Made by a program: the position numbers and the translations under genes. From Dysosmobacter sp. (GTDB lineage: Bacteria > Bacillota > Clostridia > Oscillospirales > Oscillospiraceae), in the NCBI GenBank assembly GCA_026169195.1, contig JAPFEH010000056.1:1-42039 (forward strand): a stretch of DNA of 42,039 nt. The letters run 5' to 3'. Positions 33,254 to 41,157 of this stretch are shown piece after piece. Each line of letters starts with the position of its first letter. Positions within the stretch are counted from its first letter, which is position 1. The notes beneath the pieces are model-generated. The model searched no databases. It saw only the letters and a program-made list of their open reading frames with translations, and had not been told where the DNA came from.

Positions 33254-33767
33254 GCCAGCCGTCCTCCATTTGCCCTGCCGCCTCTTCCAACGCCCGGTAT
33301 AACTCCTCTGCGCCGCTGCCTTCACTTTCCAGCAAGCCATGCAGCGTCTCCAGTGCCCGAATCCGGTCCGTCAGCTTCACCTCCACACCTTTATCCGTCA
33401 CCTTAAATTCCGTCACGGCAGAAAGATCCAGCGCTCCCGCATCCGCCGTTTCCGGATGCAGCGCCAGCTTCAGCGCATCATTGGCGCTTCCGAAGGCCAG
33501 CTGTGCCAGCCGCCGCACCACGTCCTCCCGCCGGATCTGCCCCGCCGTGTCTGACCGCATTTTTTCAAGCTGTCTTCTGATCCCCACCTGACCCAACAGT
33601 CCATAGCCGTCCCGGCAGCCCGCAGTCTCCGCGGCCCGTTCCGGATCCATGGTCCGCAGATAATTCCGGCAGAACTGTTCCCTCTTCTGTTTTCTGTCTA
33701 TGGTCTCCTGCCTCCCTTCTGCCTCTTCATTACCTCCCTTCCACTGCCCCCAATGTTGCACACCCAT
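33243..33767 (-). CDS. terS: phage terminase small subunit
   Basis: Up to 174 residues from the ATG used here. The conserved part starts DRKQKREQFCRNYLRTMDPE, a helix-turn-helix DNA-recognition domain (AETAGCRDGYGLLGQVGIRRQL), then LAFGSANDALKLAL and a C-terminal coiled region. The start is uncertain: ATGs at 33776 and 33767 lie in a palindrome without a ribosome site, while the only well-placed GGGAGG is 9 nt before an ATA codon at 33701. First gene of the phage operon. Confidence 0.85.
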   Translation of the reverse strand: MGVQHWGQWKGGNEEAEGRQETIDRKQKREQFCRNYLRTMDPERAAETAGCRDGYGLLGQVGIRRQLEKMRSDTAGQIRREDVVRRLAQLAFGSANDALKLALHPETADAGALDLSAVTEFKVTDKGVEVKLTDRIRALETLHGLLESEGSGAEELYRALEEAAGQMEDGWRDG

Positions 33768-33776
33768 GGGCAACAT
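33753..33776. promoter_or_regulatory. palindrome at the head of the phage operon
   Basis: Inverted repeat ATGTTGC (33753-33759) / GCAACAT (33770-33776) around a CCCATGG-type core. It lies between the upstream gene's terminator and terS, where no good sigma-A promoter is visible, so an activator or repressor site is inferred. Confidence 0.45.
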
Positions 33777-33796
33777 CAGGAGAATTTTTTCTGCAG

Positions 33797-33833
33797 GCGC
33801 AAAAAAAGCGGCGCCGGCTTTCACCGGCACCGC
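33797..33833 (-). terminator. terminator of the PH-domain gene at the right border of the phage module
   Basis: Minus strand arms GCGGTGCCGG / CCGGCGCCGC with a 6-nt loop and seven T. Confidence 0.88.
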
Positions 33834-33889
33834 TTCGCACATTCTGCTGCTATTTCAGTCTTATAAATTTTGCTTTTTGAACGGATATT

Positions 33890-34507
33890 TTACGCGCTGA
33901 CCGGCTCATAGACCGCCGATCCCTCTACGAACGTCTCCTCATGCCGCAGCAGCATCTCTGCGGCGCGGCAGTCCTGAAGGTTGAACAATACCAGCCCCTG
34001 CGCCTCGCCGCTGGTTCGTCCGCCCTGAGCATCCATCTTGGGATGGCAGCCCCGCCACCGGAGCTGGTGCTTGATATCCTCAAAGACAGCGCTGCCCACT
34101 GCCAGCGTACCGTACTCCGTCTTGCCGGTGACCGTCCGCACTCCATCGATCTGATCCAATTCCATGTAATAAACCGTCTGGTCGCCGGAAATCAGGATCA
34201 CCCGCTGATTGGTGATACAGTAAAATTGACGCAGCACGCTCCGCTGTTCCACGAAGGGAGACACCAGGATCACTGCCGCCACGGCGAGAATTCCCAGAAT
34301 GGCGCCCATGCTCCTGCCGCCGGCATTGCCTACATACAAAGCCAAAATCGCCGCCGCGCCCACTACGGTGCCGGTCCATCGGAGAAGAATCTGAATTTTG
34401 GAATCTCCTGCCAGCAGGGGGAATCCCGCCGACTTTCCGCTCCAAAGAACCTGTTCATCCTGCCGCAACGTGCCCTGTAACGTCTGTTCCGCAGACTTTC
34501 TTTTCAT
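33890..34507 (-). CDS. membrane protein with bacterial PH-like domain
   Basis: 205-residue protein. Two membrane helices (about residues 42-60 and 70-85, WTGTVVGAAAILALYVGN and GAILGILAVAAVILV) are followed by a PH-like domain: FYCITNQRVILISGDQTVYYMELDQIDGVRT. Function of such bPH proteins is not settled. AAAGGAG lies ahead of the ATG at 34507. It has its own terminator before the phage operon and marks the right chromosomal border. Confidence 0.8.
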   Translation of the reverse strand: MKRKSAEQTLQGTLRQDEQVLWSGKSAGFPLLAGDSKIQILLRWTGTVVGAAAILALYVGNAGGRSMGAILGILAVAAVILVSPFVEQRSVLRQFYCITNQRVILISGDQTVYYMELDQIDGVRTVTGKTEYGTLAVGSAVFEDIKHQLRWRGCHPKMDAQGGRTSGEAQGLVLFNLQDCRAAEMLLRHEETFVEGSAVYEPVSA

Positions 34508-34650
34508 GATGATCGTCTCCTTTGCTGTGCTCCGCGGTCTGCCGCGGCTTTTCTTTATCATAACGGAAAACCCCGTTCAGCCGCTGATAATAGCCGCCGC
34601 TCCCTTGTTAAATTCCTGTCAACATTTTTACACCCATATTGGTTTTTTTC

Positions 34651-34659
34651 TGTTATAAT
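34651..34659 (+). promoter_or_regulatory. extended -10 promoter of the two-component operon
   Basis: TGTTATAAT at 34651-34659, an extended -10 (TGnTATAAT), 32 nt ahead of the kinase start. No clear -35. Confidence 0.55.
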
Positions 34660-34690
34660 AGGAGAGAACTTTCAGAAAGGAGCGCTGTAC

Positions 34691-35779
34691 TTGCACCTGT
34701 CAACCAAAAAATCTCTATTTACCCGCTTTTTCCCCTTTTCCCTGCGGGATCTGGCAGTCTCCGTTGCCATTCTCTCCTGTGCGGCCGGTATCTGCTTTCT
34801 TTTGCAGCACGCCAACAGCAGCGACGGCTTTGCCTCCCCGGTGTTTGTGCTGGCGGTGCTGTGTGTCTCCCGCTTCACCACCGGATACCTGTTTGGCCTT
34901 CTGGCCTCCGTGCTGGGCGTGGTATGCGTCAACTTTATTTTTACGTATCCCTACTGGGCAGTGAATTTCACCATTTCCGGCTACCCGCTCACCTTTCTGG
35001 TGTTTCTGGCAGCTTCGGTCATGACCTGCGCCCTGACCACACAGGCCCGTCAGTCGGAGCGTCTGCGGGCGGAAAATGAAAAGGAGAAAATGCGGGCCAA
35101 CCTGCTGCGCTCCGTCTCTCATGATATCCGCACTCCCCTGACCTCGATCGTCGGCTCCACCTCCGCCCTGCTGGAAAATCCGGAGCTGTCCCTGCCGGAA
35201 CGGCAGGAACTTCTGGAAGATGCCCGCAGCGAGGCCCAATGGCTCATCCGCGTGGTGGAAAATCTGCTCTCCATCACCCGGATCGGGGACGCTCAGGCCA
35301 ATATCACCAAGGAGGAAGAGGCAGCCGAAGAAATTCTGGGAGAGAGCGTCCGGAAATTCCGCCGCCGCTATCCGGGCATCCGGGTCAGTGTGGAGGCGCC
35401 GGACGAACTGCTGATGGTACCCATGGATCCCATTTTGATTGAGCAGGTCCTCTCCAACCTGCTGGAAAATGCCGCCGTCCACGGGAAGTCCACCAGCCAC
35501 ATCCGGGTTTCCGTGAGGCGGGAAGAGATGTTTGCCCGCTTTTCCGTGGAGGATGACGGCGGCGGCATTCCGGAAAAAGAGCTTCCCACCCTGTTTGACG
35601 GCACCCTGCGCCACAGCAGCAGTTCCAACTGTGACGGAAAGCGCAACATGGGTCTGGGGCTTTCCGTATGCCTTGCCATTGTCCGGGCACACGGCGGCGC
35701 CATGTCGGCGCAAAACATCTCTGGCGGTGCGGAATTTTCCTTCCGCCTGCCTTTGGAAGCACAAGGAGTGATTGCATGA
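34691..35779 (+). CDS. KdpD-like sensor histidine kinase (DUF4118)
   Basis: 362-residue membrane kinase. Three or four helices (residues about 20-118, DUF4118 region) precede a HisKA domain with SVSHDIRTPLTSI (H144), an N-box LSNLLENAAVHG, G1 VEDDGGGI and G2 GLGLSV. It has KdpD's C-terminal half but lacks the KdpD N-terminal USP/osmosensitive domains. The start is TTG with AAAGGAG 8 nt upstream. ATGA overlap with the regulator. No kdpFABC follows, so the regulated genes lie elsewhere. Confidence 0.9.
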   Translation: MHLSTKKSLFTRFFPFSLRDLAVSVAILSCAAGICFLLQHANSSDGFASPVFVLAVLCVSRFTTGYLFGLLASVLGVVCVNFIFTYPYWAVNFTISGYPLTFLVFLAASVMTCALTTQARQSERLRAENEKEKMRANLLRSVSHDIRTPLTSIVGSTSALLENPELSLPERQELLEDARSEAQWLIRVVENLLSITRIGDAQANITKEEEAAEEILGESVRKFRRRYPGIRVSVEAPDELLMVPMDPILIEQVLSNLLENAAVHGKSTSHIRVSVRREEMFARFSVEDDGGGIPEKELPTLFDGTLRHSSSSNCDGKRNMGLGLSVCLAIVRAHGGAMSAQNISGGAEFSFRLPLEAQGVIA

Positions 35780-36483
35780 CAATTCGAGAAAAAATTCTGG
35801 TCATTGAAGATGAAAAAAGCATTTCCCACTTTATTTCCACCATTTTGAACAGCAACGGTTATGAAGCCATGCAGGCTCGCTCCGGCAGTGAGGCCCTGTC
35901 TATGATCTCCTCCCATTGTCCGGATCTGGTAATTTTGGATCTGGGACTGCCTGACATGGACGGGCTGGATATTCTGCGGCAGCTGCGGGAGTGGTCCAGC
36001 CTGCCGGTGGTGGTGGTTTCCGCCCGTTCCCATGAGCGGGACAAGGTGCAGGCATTGGATCTGGGCGCAGACGATTACCTCACCAAGCCCTTCGGCACCG
36101 ATGAACTGCTGGCCCGGGTGCGCACCGCCATCCGTCACACCCGCACCGCCAGCGGCAACGACCAGATTGCCCAGAAAGGCACCTACACCGTGGGCGAGTT
36201 GACCATTGACTACAACAAGCATCAGGCACTGGTGCGGGGAGAAAACGTGAAGCTGACTCTCAGCGAATTCCGCATCGTGGCTCTGCTGGGCAAATATGCC
36301 GGCAAGGTTCTGACCTACGATTTTATCATCAAGGAGCTTTGGGGACCCCGTGCGGGAGGCGACAACCAGATTCTTCGGGTCAACATGGCAAACATCCGCC
36401 GTAAAATCGAAAAAAATCCCGCCGAACCGGAGTATCTTTTTACCGAAGTCGGCGTAGGCTACCGTCTGGCCGAGGGGGAATGA
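35776..36483 (+). CDS. KdpE/OmpR-family response regulator
   Basis: 235-residue response regulator: receiver domain with phospho-acceptor D55 (LVILDLGLPDMDG), conserved DYLTKPFG lysine, and an OmpR-type winged-helix domain with LTLSEFRIVALLGKYAGKVLTYD and the recognition helix DNQILRVNMANIRRKIE. Translationally coupled to the kinase (ATGA). A perfect terminator follows, ending a two-gene operon. Confidence 0.94.
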   Translation: MTIREKILVIEDEKSISHFISTILNSNGYEAMQARSGSEALSMISSHCPDLVILDLGLPDMDGLDILRQLREWSSLPVVVVSARSHERDKVQALDLGADDYLTKPFGTDELLARVRTAIRHTRTASGNDQIAQKGTYTVGELTIDYNKHQALVRGENVKLTLSEFRIVALLGKYAGKVLTYDFIIKELWGPRAGGDNQILRVNMANIRRKIEKNPAEPEYLFTEVGVGYRLAEGE

Positions 36484-36503
36484 TCCTCCTTCTTTATAAA
36501 AAA

Positions 36504-36537
36504 GCATCCGTATCTTTCCGATACGGATGCATTTTTA
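36504..36537 (+). terminator. terminator of the two-component operon
   Basis: Perfect arms GCATCCGTAT (36504-36513) / ATACGGATGC (36521-36530), then ATTTTTAAATT. Confidence 0.9.
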
Positions 36538-36738
36538 AATTGGTACAGGAGACTCCCCGTTCCCACCCTCAGCCGCAGTCAATGTCTGGTTATAACCATG
36601 CTCGTTTTCTGTGCGCCTGTGCACCATCGGGGCATAACGATCCTCGGGATTTGAACCCCGCGCGCCCTTTACGCGTACCAGTTTGGCTTGTGCTGCCATG
36701 TGTGACATTCGCTCTGCCGCTGCCGCCAAACCGGTCAA
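36535..36738 (-). CDS. doubtful 67-codon ORF after the DIP1984-like gene
   Basis: Starts with a TTG overlapping the DIP1984-like stop (TTGA). It has no recognised motif and no ribosome site. It contains a GGGTTCAAATCCC-like string that resembles a tRNA T-arm, so it may be non-coding. The rest of 36538-36734 holds nothing else I recognise. Confidence 0.2.
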   Translation of the reverse strand: MTGLAAAAERMSHMAAQAKLVRVKGARGSNPEDRYAPMVHRRTENEHGYNQTLTAAEGGNGESPVPI

Positions 36739-37193
36739 CGTTCCATGAGGTCCGTTTTCCAGTTGCTCTCCTGCAATTGATTATCCAGCAGCCGCAGTTC
36801 CTTGGCCATGCCATCAACCTCCGTCTGCCATGCCGCCACTGCAATGGCGGGCTTGATCCTGATTTCTGTATTTCTCGCCCGGTAGACAGTCTGACTGCCG
36901 GTCTGCACGATCTGTTGATAGGCATGAAGCTTTACCAGCAGGGCATCCTTCCGGGCGATCCACTCCGTCAGGCTCTGCCCTTGGATTTGAGTCTGTGCAT
37001 TGGTCAGATTGATGCGGGCCATCAGATAGGCCAGCCGTTCCACGGCATCATCCAGCTCCCGCTTGAGCAGTTCCGGCTCCTCAGCGGGGCGTTCGCCCTC
37101 CTGCACCAGTGCGTTATTCTCCAAACGGTTCCTCAACTGCTCGATCTTCCGGTTGAGATCGGCGCGCTCCTGCAATGCTTCGGCAAGCTTCAT
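36735..37193 (-). CDS. DIP1984 family protein
   Basis: 152-residue helical protein matching the DIP1984 family: MKLAEALQERADLNRKIEQL at the N-terminus, LDDAVERLAYLMARINLTNAQT, LTEWIARKDALLVKL in the middle, and ELRLLDNQLQESNW near the end. Function is unknown; it is distantly annotated as septicolysin-like without good evidence. The ATG at 37193 is family-typical; another ATG at 37202 is too close to GGGG. Lies convergent with the response regulator. Confidence 0.85.
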   Translation of the reverse strand: MKLAEALQERADLNRKIEQLRNRLENNALVQEGERPAEEPELLKRELDDAVERLAYLMARINLTNAQTQIQGQSLTEWIARKDALLVKLHAYQQIVQTGSQTVYRARNTEIRIKPAIAVAAWQTEVDGMAKELRLLDNQLQESNWKTDLMER

Positions 37194-37474
37194 CCGGCAC
37201 ATTCCCCTTTCCCTGCGATAGTTTGAGAGAAATTATTTCATAAATTTATGAACAATTCTACCATCCCTCCGGATGCGTGCTGCGCTTTTCAGACGCAATC
37301 GCTTGCTCATCGCCAGCAGCCATTGACACGTTCTTTACGGACATCCCTGCTGTCCTGTCGGTTTCCAAACGCCGACGCTTCCTCTTTTAACAGCAAATTT
37401 CCCCAAAATCTGTTAAACTGTAAAACAGTGTCCGGATCTGCTCTGCAAATCCGAATACGAAGTATGCGTAGTTT

Positions 37475-37555
37475 ATGGCAACCTTTCTCATCGGCATTGT
37501 GATCCTTTTTATAGGTGCCGTCTTATGCGGTAAAAGCACTCTGCCAAGGTTCTGA
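37475..37555 (+). CDS. possible 26-residue hydrophobic peptide
   Basis: Short frame MATFLIGIVILFIG followed by AVLCGKSTLPRF, one membrane helix with a Lys-rich end. It has no Shine-Dalgarno sequence. It may be a remnant of a small membrane protein (FeoB-associated type) or chance. The rest of 37194-37600 is AT-rich intergenic sequence with no gene I can support. Confidence 0.2.
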   Translation: MATFLIGIVILFIGAVLCGKSTLPRF

Positions 37556-37600
37556 AATAAGCGTTTTCTCTCTTTTCACTGCCCTCCTTCTCAGAGGGCA

Positions 37601-37645
37601 CCGCCTGCCGTGAAAGACAGCGACTTTCACGGCAGGCGGTTTCTT
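37601..37645 (+). terminator. strong hairpin between the DIP1984/ZIP region genes
   Basis: Long arms CCGCCTGCCGTGAAAG / CTTTCACGGCAGGCGG with a 7-nt loop, followed by T-rich sequence on the plus strand; just downstream of the ZIP stop on the minus strand. Confidence 0.75.
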
Positions 37646-37652
37646 CTCTTTT

Positions 37653-38387
37653 TCAGCCATATACTGCCGCAAGTCCTGCCAGAATTCCGGCCACTGTCGC
37701 CAGCGCCGGAACATTTCCCCGCCACAGCGCCGCGGATTCCGGCAGCAGCTCCCCAAAGACCACATACAGCATGGCCCCCGCCGCCAGACTCAGGGAAACC
37801 GTCAGCGCCCCGGGCCCCATGGTTCCCAACCCATAACCCAGCACTGCCCCCAACACAGTGGGCGCGCCGGTCAGCGCCGCCAGTCCGGCAGCCTTCCACG
37901 GCGTCTGTCCTCCCGCCGCCAGCGGCACGGCCACCGCCATTCCCTCAGGAATATTGTGCAGAGCGATCACTGCCGCCACCGCCCGGGCCTGACCGCCGCT
38001 TCCGGCGGCAAACGCGGCTCCCAGTACCATGCCTTCCGGCAGGTTGTGCAGGGCGATGGCCAGCGCCATGACCGCCCCCGCCCAAAAAAGTCCGGAGCGG
38101 CGCAGGTCTGTCCGGCTCTGCCACTCCAAGATCCGGTTCAATCCTCCTGTCAGGAAAAAGCCCAGCAGCACCCCTGCCGCCGTCCATCCCAATCCGCCGG
38201 AAGCAACTGCCTCCCCCAGCAGATCGAAGCATACCACCCCCGCCATAGCGCCCGCCGCGAAGCTCAGGAGCAAGCTCACCACCCGCTCGGAGTTTCCGCG
38301 CAGCAGACAGGCCGCGCCGCCTCCCAGTCCCGTTCCGCCGATTCCGGCCACCGCGGTCACCAGCACTACCTTTCCCAATTCTGTCAT
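37653..38387 (-). CDS. ZIP family metal transporter
   Basis: 244-residue membrane protein of the ZIP/ZupT type, moving zinc or other divalent metals into the cytoplasm. Eight hydrophobic segments; the paired metal-site motifs HNLPEG and HNIPEG lie in the fourth and fifth helices. GGAGGGGCGGC precedes the ATG at 38387; the frame upstream to 38432 is unsupported. Single gene, tail-to-tail with the 37.2-37.6 kb region. Confidence 0.92.
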   Translation of the reverse strand: MTELGKVVLVTAVAGIGGTGLGGGAACLLRGNSERVVSLLLSFAAGAMAGVVCFDLLGEAVASGGLGWTAAGVLLGFFLTGGLNRILEWQSRTDLRRSGLFWAGAVMALAIALHNLPEGMVLGAAFAAGSGGQARAVAAVIALHNIPEGMAVAVPLAAGGQTPWKAAGLAALTGAPTVLGAVLGYGLGTMGPGALTVSLSLAAGAMLYVVFGELLPESAALWRGNVPALATVAGILAGLAAVYG

Positions 38388-38485
38388 GCCGCCCCTCCAA
38401 AGCCGCTTAACCGGCGCATTTTTCAATACCATTTGATATGAAATTCAAAAATAATACGTTTTGGAATCAATTTTTCCAAAAAAAG

Positions 38486-38515
38486 CGGGAGGCCTGCCGG
38501 CTTCCCGTTTTTCTT
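38486..38515. terminator. terminator of the LysR gene
   Basis: Arms CGGGAGGCC / GGCTTCCCG, loop TGCC, with a T-run on both strands (plus TTTTTCTT; minus GCTTTTTTT). Downstream of the LysR stop. Confidence 0.75.
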
Positions 38516-38543
38516 CCGCCTCCACACTGTATGCACCGCGGCT

Positions 38544-39419
38544 TCATTTCATGTGCGCCACATACCGCTCCACATACCGCATAAAATTCACGGTTACAGG
38601 AGAAGCTCCCTTGACCTGCGGCACTCCCATACCCAGCATCCGCTCCTGCGGCGGGTCCATGGGCAGGGCCACGGCGGCATGGCCGTAATTTTTCAGCAGC
38701 AGTTCCGGCAGGATGGACACACCCAGCCCCTCTGTGACCATATTGATGATGGCATAATCGCTGCATGCGGAAAAGAGGATCTGGGGCATGCGCGGCATTT
38801 TGTGGAGGATATAGCGCACCTCACCGTCATAGTCCGGCATGGGCATGATGAATTTTTCCGCCGCCAGTGCCTCCAGAGGCGCCCGTCCTTCCCGTGCCAG
38901 CGGATGTCCGGGCGGCACCAGCGCCAGCATCCGGTCCCGACACAGGGGGATCCACTCAAAATCCCGTCCTTCTCCGCCGGCATAAATGCAAAGATCCGCC
39001 TGCCGGCCCCGCATCAGCGTCTCAATGGCACCGGAGCCCATTTCGATGATCTGGATCTCCACTTTGGGATAGTCCTTTTGAAAATCCCGCAGGATCCCCG
39101 GCAGCCAGTAGGTGGCCACGCTGGGATAAGCCGCCACCCGGATGCGGCCGGTATCCGCTCCCTTAATGCGGGCGATGTGCTGCTCCAGCGATTCATTGGT
39201 GCTCAGCAGCTGGCGGATCACCGGCAGCAGCAGTTCCCCTTCATGATTGGGCTGGATGCCGGACGGCGTGCGCACCATCAGAGGGAACCCCACTTCCTCC
39301 TCCAGCGACTGCATCATGTGACTGATGCCGGACTGGGTATAGCCCAGCTCCTCCGCCGCTTTGGAAAGACTCCCCAGCTCCACGGCCCGCGCGAAAGCCT
39401 CATATTTTCGAATATTCAT
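38544..39419 (-). CDS. LysR-family transcriptional regulator
   Basis: 291-residue LysR regulator. Winged helix MNIRKYEAFARAVELGSLSKAAEEL with QSGISHMMQSLEEEVG, then an effector domain with RIRVAAYPSVATYWLPGILRDF. Target genes are unknown; the divergent GH18 gene lies only 123 bp away. AGGGGGCC lies ahead of ATG 39419. Codons upstream to 39470 are not needed. Confidence 0.92.
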   Translation of the reverse strand: MNIRKYEAFARAVELGSLSKAAEELGYTQSGISHMMQSLEEEVGFPLMVRTPSGIQPNHEGELLLPVIRQLLSTNESLEQHIARIKGADTGRIRVAAYPSVATYWLPGILRDFQKDYPKVEIQIIEMGSGAIETLMRGRQADLCIYAGGEGRDFEWIPLCRDRMLALVPPGHPLAREGRAPLEALAAEKFIMPMPDYDGEVRYILHKMPRMPQILFSACSDYAIINMVTEGLGVSILPELLLKNYGHAAVALPMDPPQERMLGMGVPQVKGASPVTVNFMRYVERYVAHMK

Positions 39420-39542
39420 ATCACTGGCCCCCTGTGGTGTAATCAACCAACTTGAGAATAAGCCAGTCACCTGAAAATAGCAAGACTTTTCTCATCTTTT
39501 CCATTGTCTTGGCATAGGATGTCCCAAAAGGAGTGATCGCCC

Positions 39543-40400
39543 ATGACCATCCATGTGGTGCGGCCCGGAGAATCTCCCGCCTCCATTGCCGCCGAATACG
39601 GGATTTCCCCCTCCCGCCTGATCTCAGACAACGCCATTCCGCCCTCTGGTGCTCTGGCAGTCGGGCAGACGCTGGTGATCCGCATTCCCCGGCAGGTCTA
39701 TTCTGTCCGTCCGGGGGATACCCTCTTTTCCATCTCCCGGGAAGCAACTGTCTCGATCCGCACCCTGTGGCGGAATAATTGGTCACTGGGAGGCGGGGAG
39801 GCCCTGTTTCCCGGTCAGACATTGGTACTCTCCTATGAGGACACCCCCTTGGGTGCCGCGCTGACCAACGGCTATGCCTATCCCGGCATTGCCGCTCCCC
39901 TGCTGCACCGGCAGCTGCCCTATCTCACCTGTCTGACCCCCTTTACCTACGGCGTCACCGCCGACGGGAATCTTCTGCCGCTGGAGGACAGCGCCCTGCT
40001 TTCCGCCGCCCGCCAGCGGGGCGTCCGTCCGGTGATGCACCTTTCCACGCTGACAGAAACAGGACAGTTTGATACGGAGCGTGCCGTCTCCCTCCTGACG
40101 GACCCCGCCATGCAGGACCGTCTGGTGGCGCAGATCCTGCAAACGGTACAGTCCCGGGGATATGCCGGAGTGGATGTGGACTTTGAATACCTCCCCGGCA
40201 CACAGGCCGCCGCTTACGCCGCCTTTCTTGCCCGCCTGCGGCGGCTGCTGCACGCACAAGGTGCTTTCTTGTGGGCGGCACTGGCTCCCAAAACCAGCAA
40301 TACCCAGCGGGGTCTTCTCTATGAGGGACACGACTACGCCGCCGTGGGCGCCGCTGCGGACGCCGTGCTGCTGATGACCTATGAGTGGGGCTATACATAA
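39543..40400 (+). CDS. LysM-LysM-GH18 protein (SleL/YaaH-like), truncated
   Basis: 285 residues: LysM repeats at about 2-47 and 51-96 (IHVVRPGESPASIAAEYG; YSVRPGDTLFSISREA), then a GH18 domain with catalytic motif GYAGVDVDFEY (D211, D213, E215). The protein ends at MTYEWGYT, where intact relatives continue about 140 more residues, so the barrel is incomplete. SleL/YaaH enzymes degrade spore cortex fragments or act in the coat. AAAGGAGTGATCGCC precedes the ATG. The break coincides with the start of a mobile element, see findings. As it stands the enzyme is unlikely to be active. Confidence 0.87.
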   Translation: MTIHVVRPGESPASIAAEYGISPSRLISDNAIPPSGALAVGQTLVIRIPRQVYSVRPGDTLFSISREATVSIRTLWRNNWSLGGGEALFPGQTLVLSYEDTPLGAALTNGYAYPGIAAPLLHRQLPYLTCLTPFTYGVTADGNLLPLEDSALLSAARQRGVRPVMHLSTLTETGQFDTERAVSLLTDPAMQDRLVAQILQTVQSRGYAGVDVDFEYLPGTQAAAYAAFLARLRRLLHAQGAFLWAALAPKTSNTQRGLLYEGHDYAAVGAAADAVLLMTYEWGYT

Positions 40401-40408
40401 CCCCCATG
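40383..40408 (+). other. candidate attachment-site junction
   Basis: The GH18 frame breaks here. The junction reads TGGGGCTAT-ACATAACCCC, a partial inverted repeat (TGGGG/CCCCA arms) around CTATACATAA, as in serine-integrase att sites. To the right, composition turns AT-rich and phage lysis genes follow. The stretch 40401-40537 holds no gene. The other junction is outside the window. Confidence 0.5.
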
Positions 40409-40537
40409 TTGTTATATGCAATATAGATACCAGAATAGTCCTGCTCAAAAGCCTTTTTCTAAAGAAATTCTGCTGCTAAAATGTACCAATCGAAACCGCC
40501 AACACTGCATCGGAATCGTACTTGCTGGCAACATAAA

Positions 40538-41152
40538 TCACTTCTTTTGGCCCTCAATCATTTTCCAAAGCCGGTACGCCACCAGCAGCAGCTGCCGCCG
40601 CGTCACCGGATCATCCAGACGCATCTCGCCGTCAGCGTAGCCGGTCATGACCCCGCTTTCTCTGGCCCATGATAAAGCCAGCTCCACCTCCGTTGGTGCA
40701 TACGGCTCGTCATAAAGGGGCCTCACAGCCCCTAGAATCTGCTTTGGCCTGCGGACGCGCTTCATAACCTCCCCGCCGTTGGAATCGTTTCCAACCGCCG
40801 TGTTGCCCTCAATGATGGCATATCCGCCGGACAGCACAGACTCCACGATACCGCAGTGGTCCGGTGTCTTATCACCGTCAAAATCATAAATAACGATATC
40901 ACCAACACGATACCCGGATGTCACCCAGCAGTCTGCTGCCTTTGCCGCTCGCATCAGCGTGGTGCAGGATGCCGTCCGGGTAGGCAGCGATACTTTGGCG
41001 TAGTGGAACACCCACATGACAAACATGACACACCACGGCTGCCCCGGCATCCCGTACCAGTCTGCATATTTGACCCGATTGGATCCTGCCGGGGACTCCT
41101 TGGTCCCCAGCTCGGCCCGGGCAATATCCAGCAGATCTTTCACCGTTGCCAT
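40538..41152 (-). CDS. endolysin: CHAP amidase with C-terminal SLH-type domain
   Basis: 204-residue lysin. CHAP catalytic domain with the cysteine in PWCVMFVMW and the histidine in PDHCGIV; GDIVIYDFDGD lies between. A C-terminal S-layer homology-like segment (ELALSWARESGVMTGYADGEMRLDDPVTRRQL) would bind the wall. It sits directly behind a holin gene, 5 nt apart, as in phage lysis cassettes. Start at 41152 with GGAGAGGTGAT upstream; the frame to 41398 crosses the holin gene. Confidence 0.88.
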   Translation of the reverse strand: MATVKDLLDIARAELGTKESPAGSNRVKYADWYGMPGQPWCVMFVMWVFHYAKVSLPTRTASCTTLMRAAKAADCWVTSGYRVGDIVIYDFDGDKTPDHCGIVESVLSGGYAIIEGNTAVGNDSNGGEVMKRVRRPKQILGAVRPLYDEPYAPTEVELALSWARESGVMTGYADGEMRLDDPVTRRQLLLVAYRLWKMIEGQKK

Positions 41153-41157
41153 GCGGA

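Noticed and set aside
21076..33767. Tailocin (headless contractile bacteriocin)
   Set aside because: Terminase, portal, protease and capsid are all present and open, so it is a particle with a head.
36640..36700. Possible tRNA (GGGTTCAAATCCC T-arm-like string)
   Set aside because: No matching acceptor stem, D-arm or anticodon stem could be built around it.
37475..37555. KdpF-type or FeoB-associated small protein as a firm gene
   Set aside because: There is no ribosome site and no kdpA or feoB next to it; kept only as a low-confidence feature.
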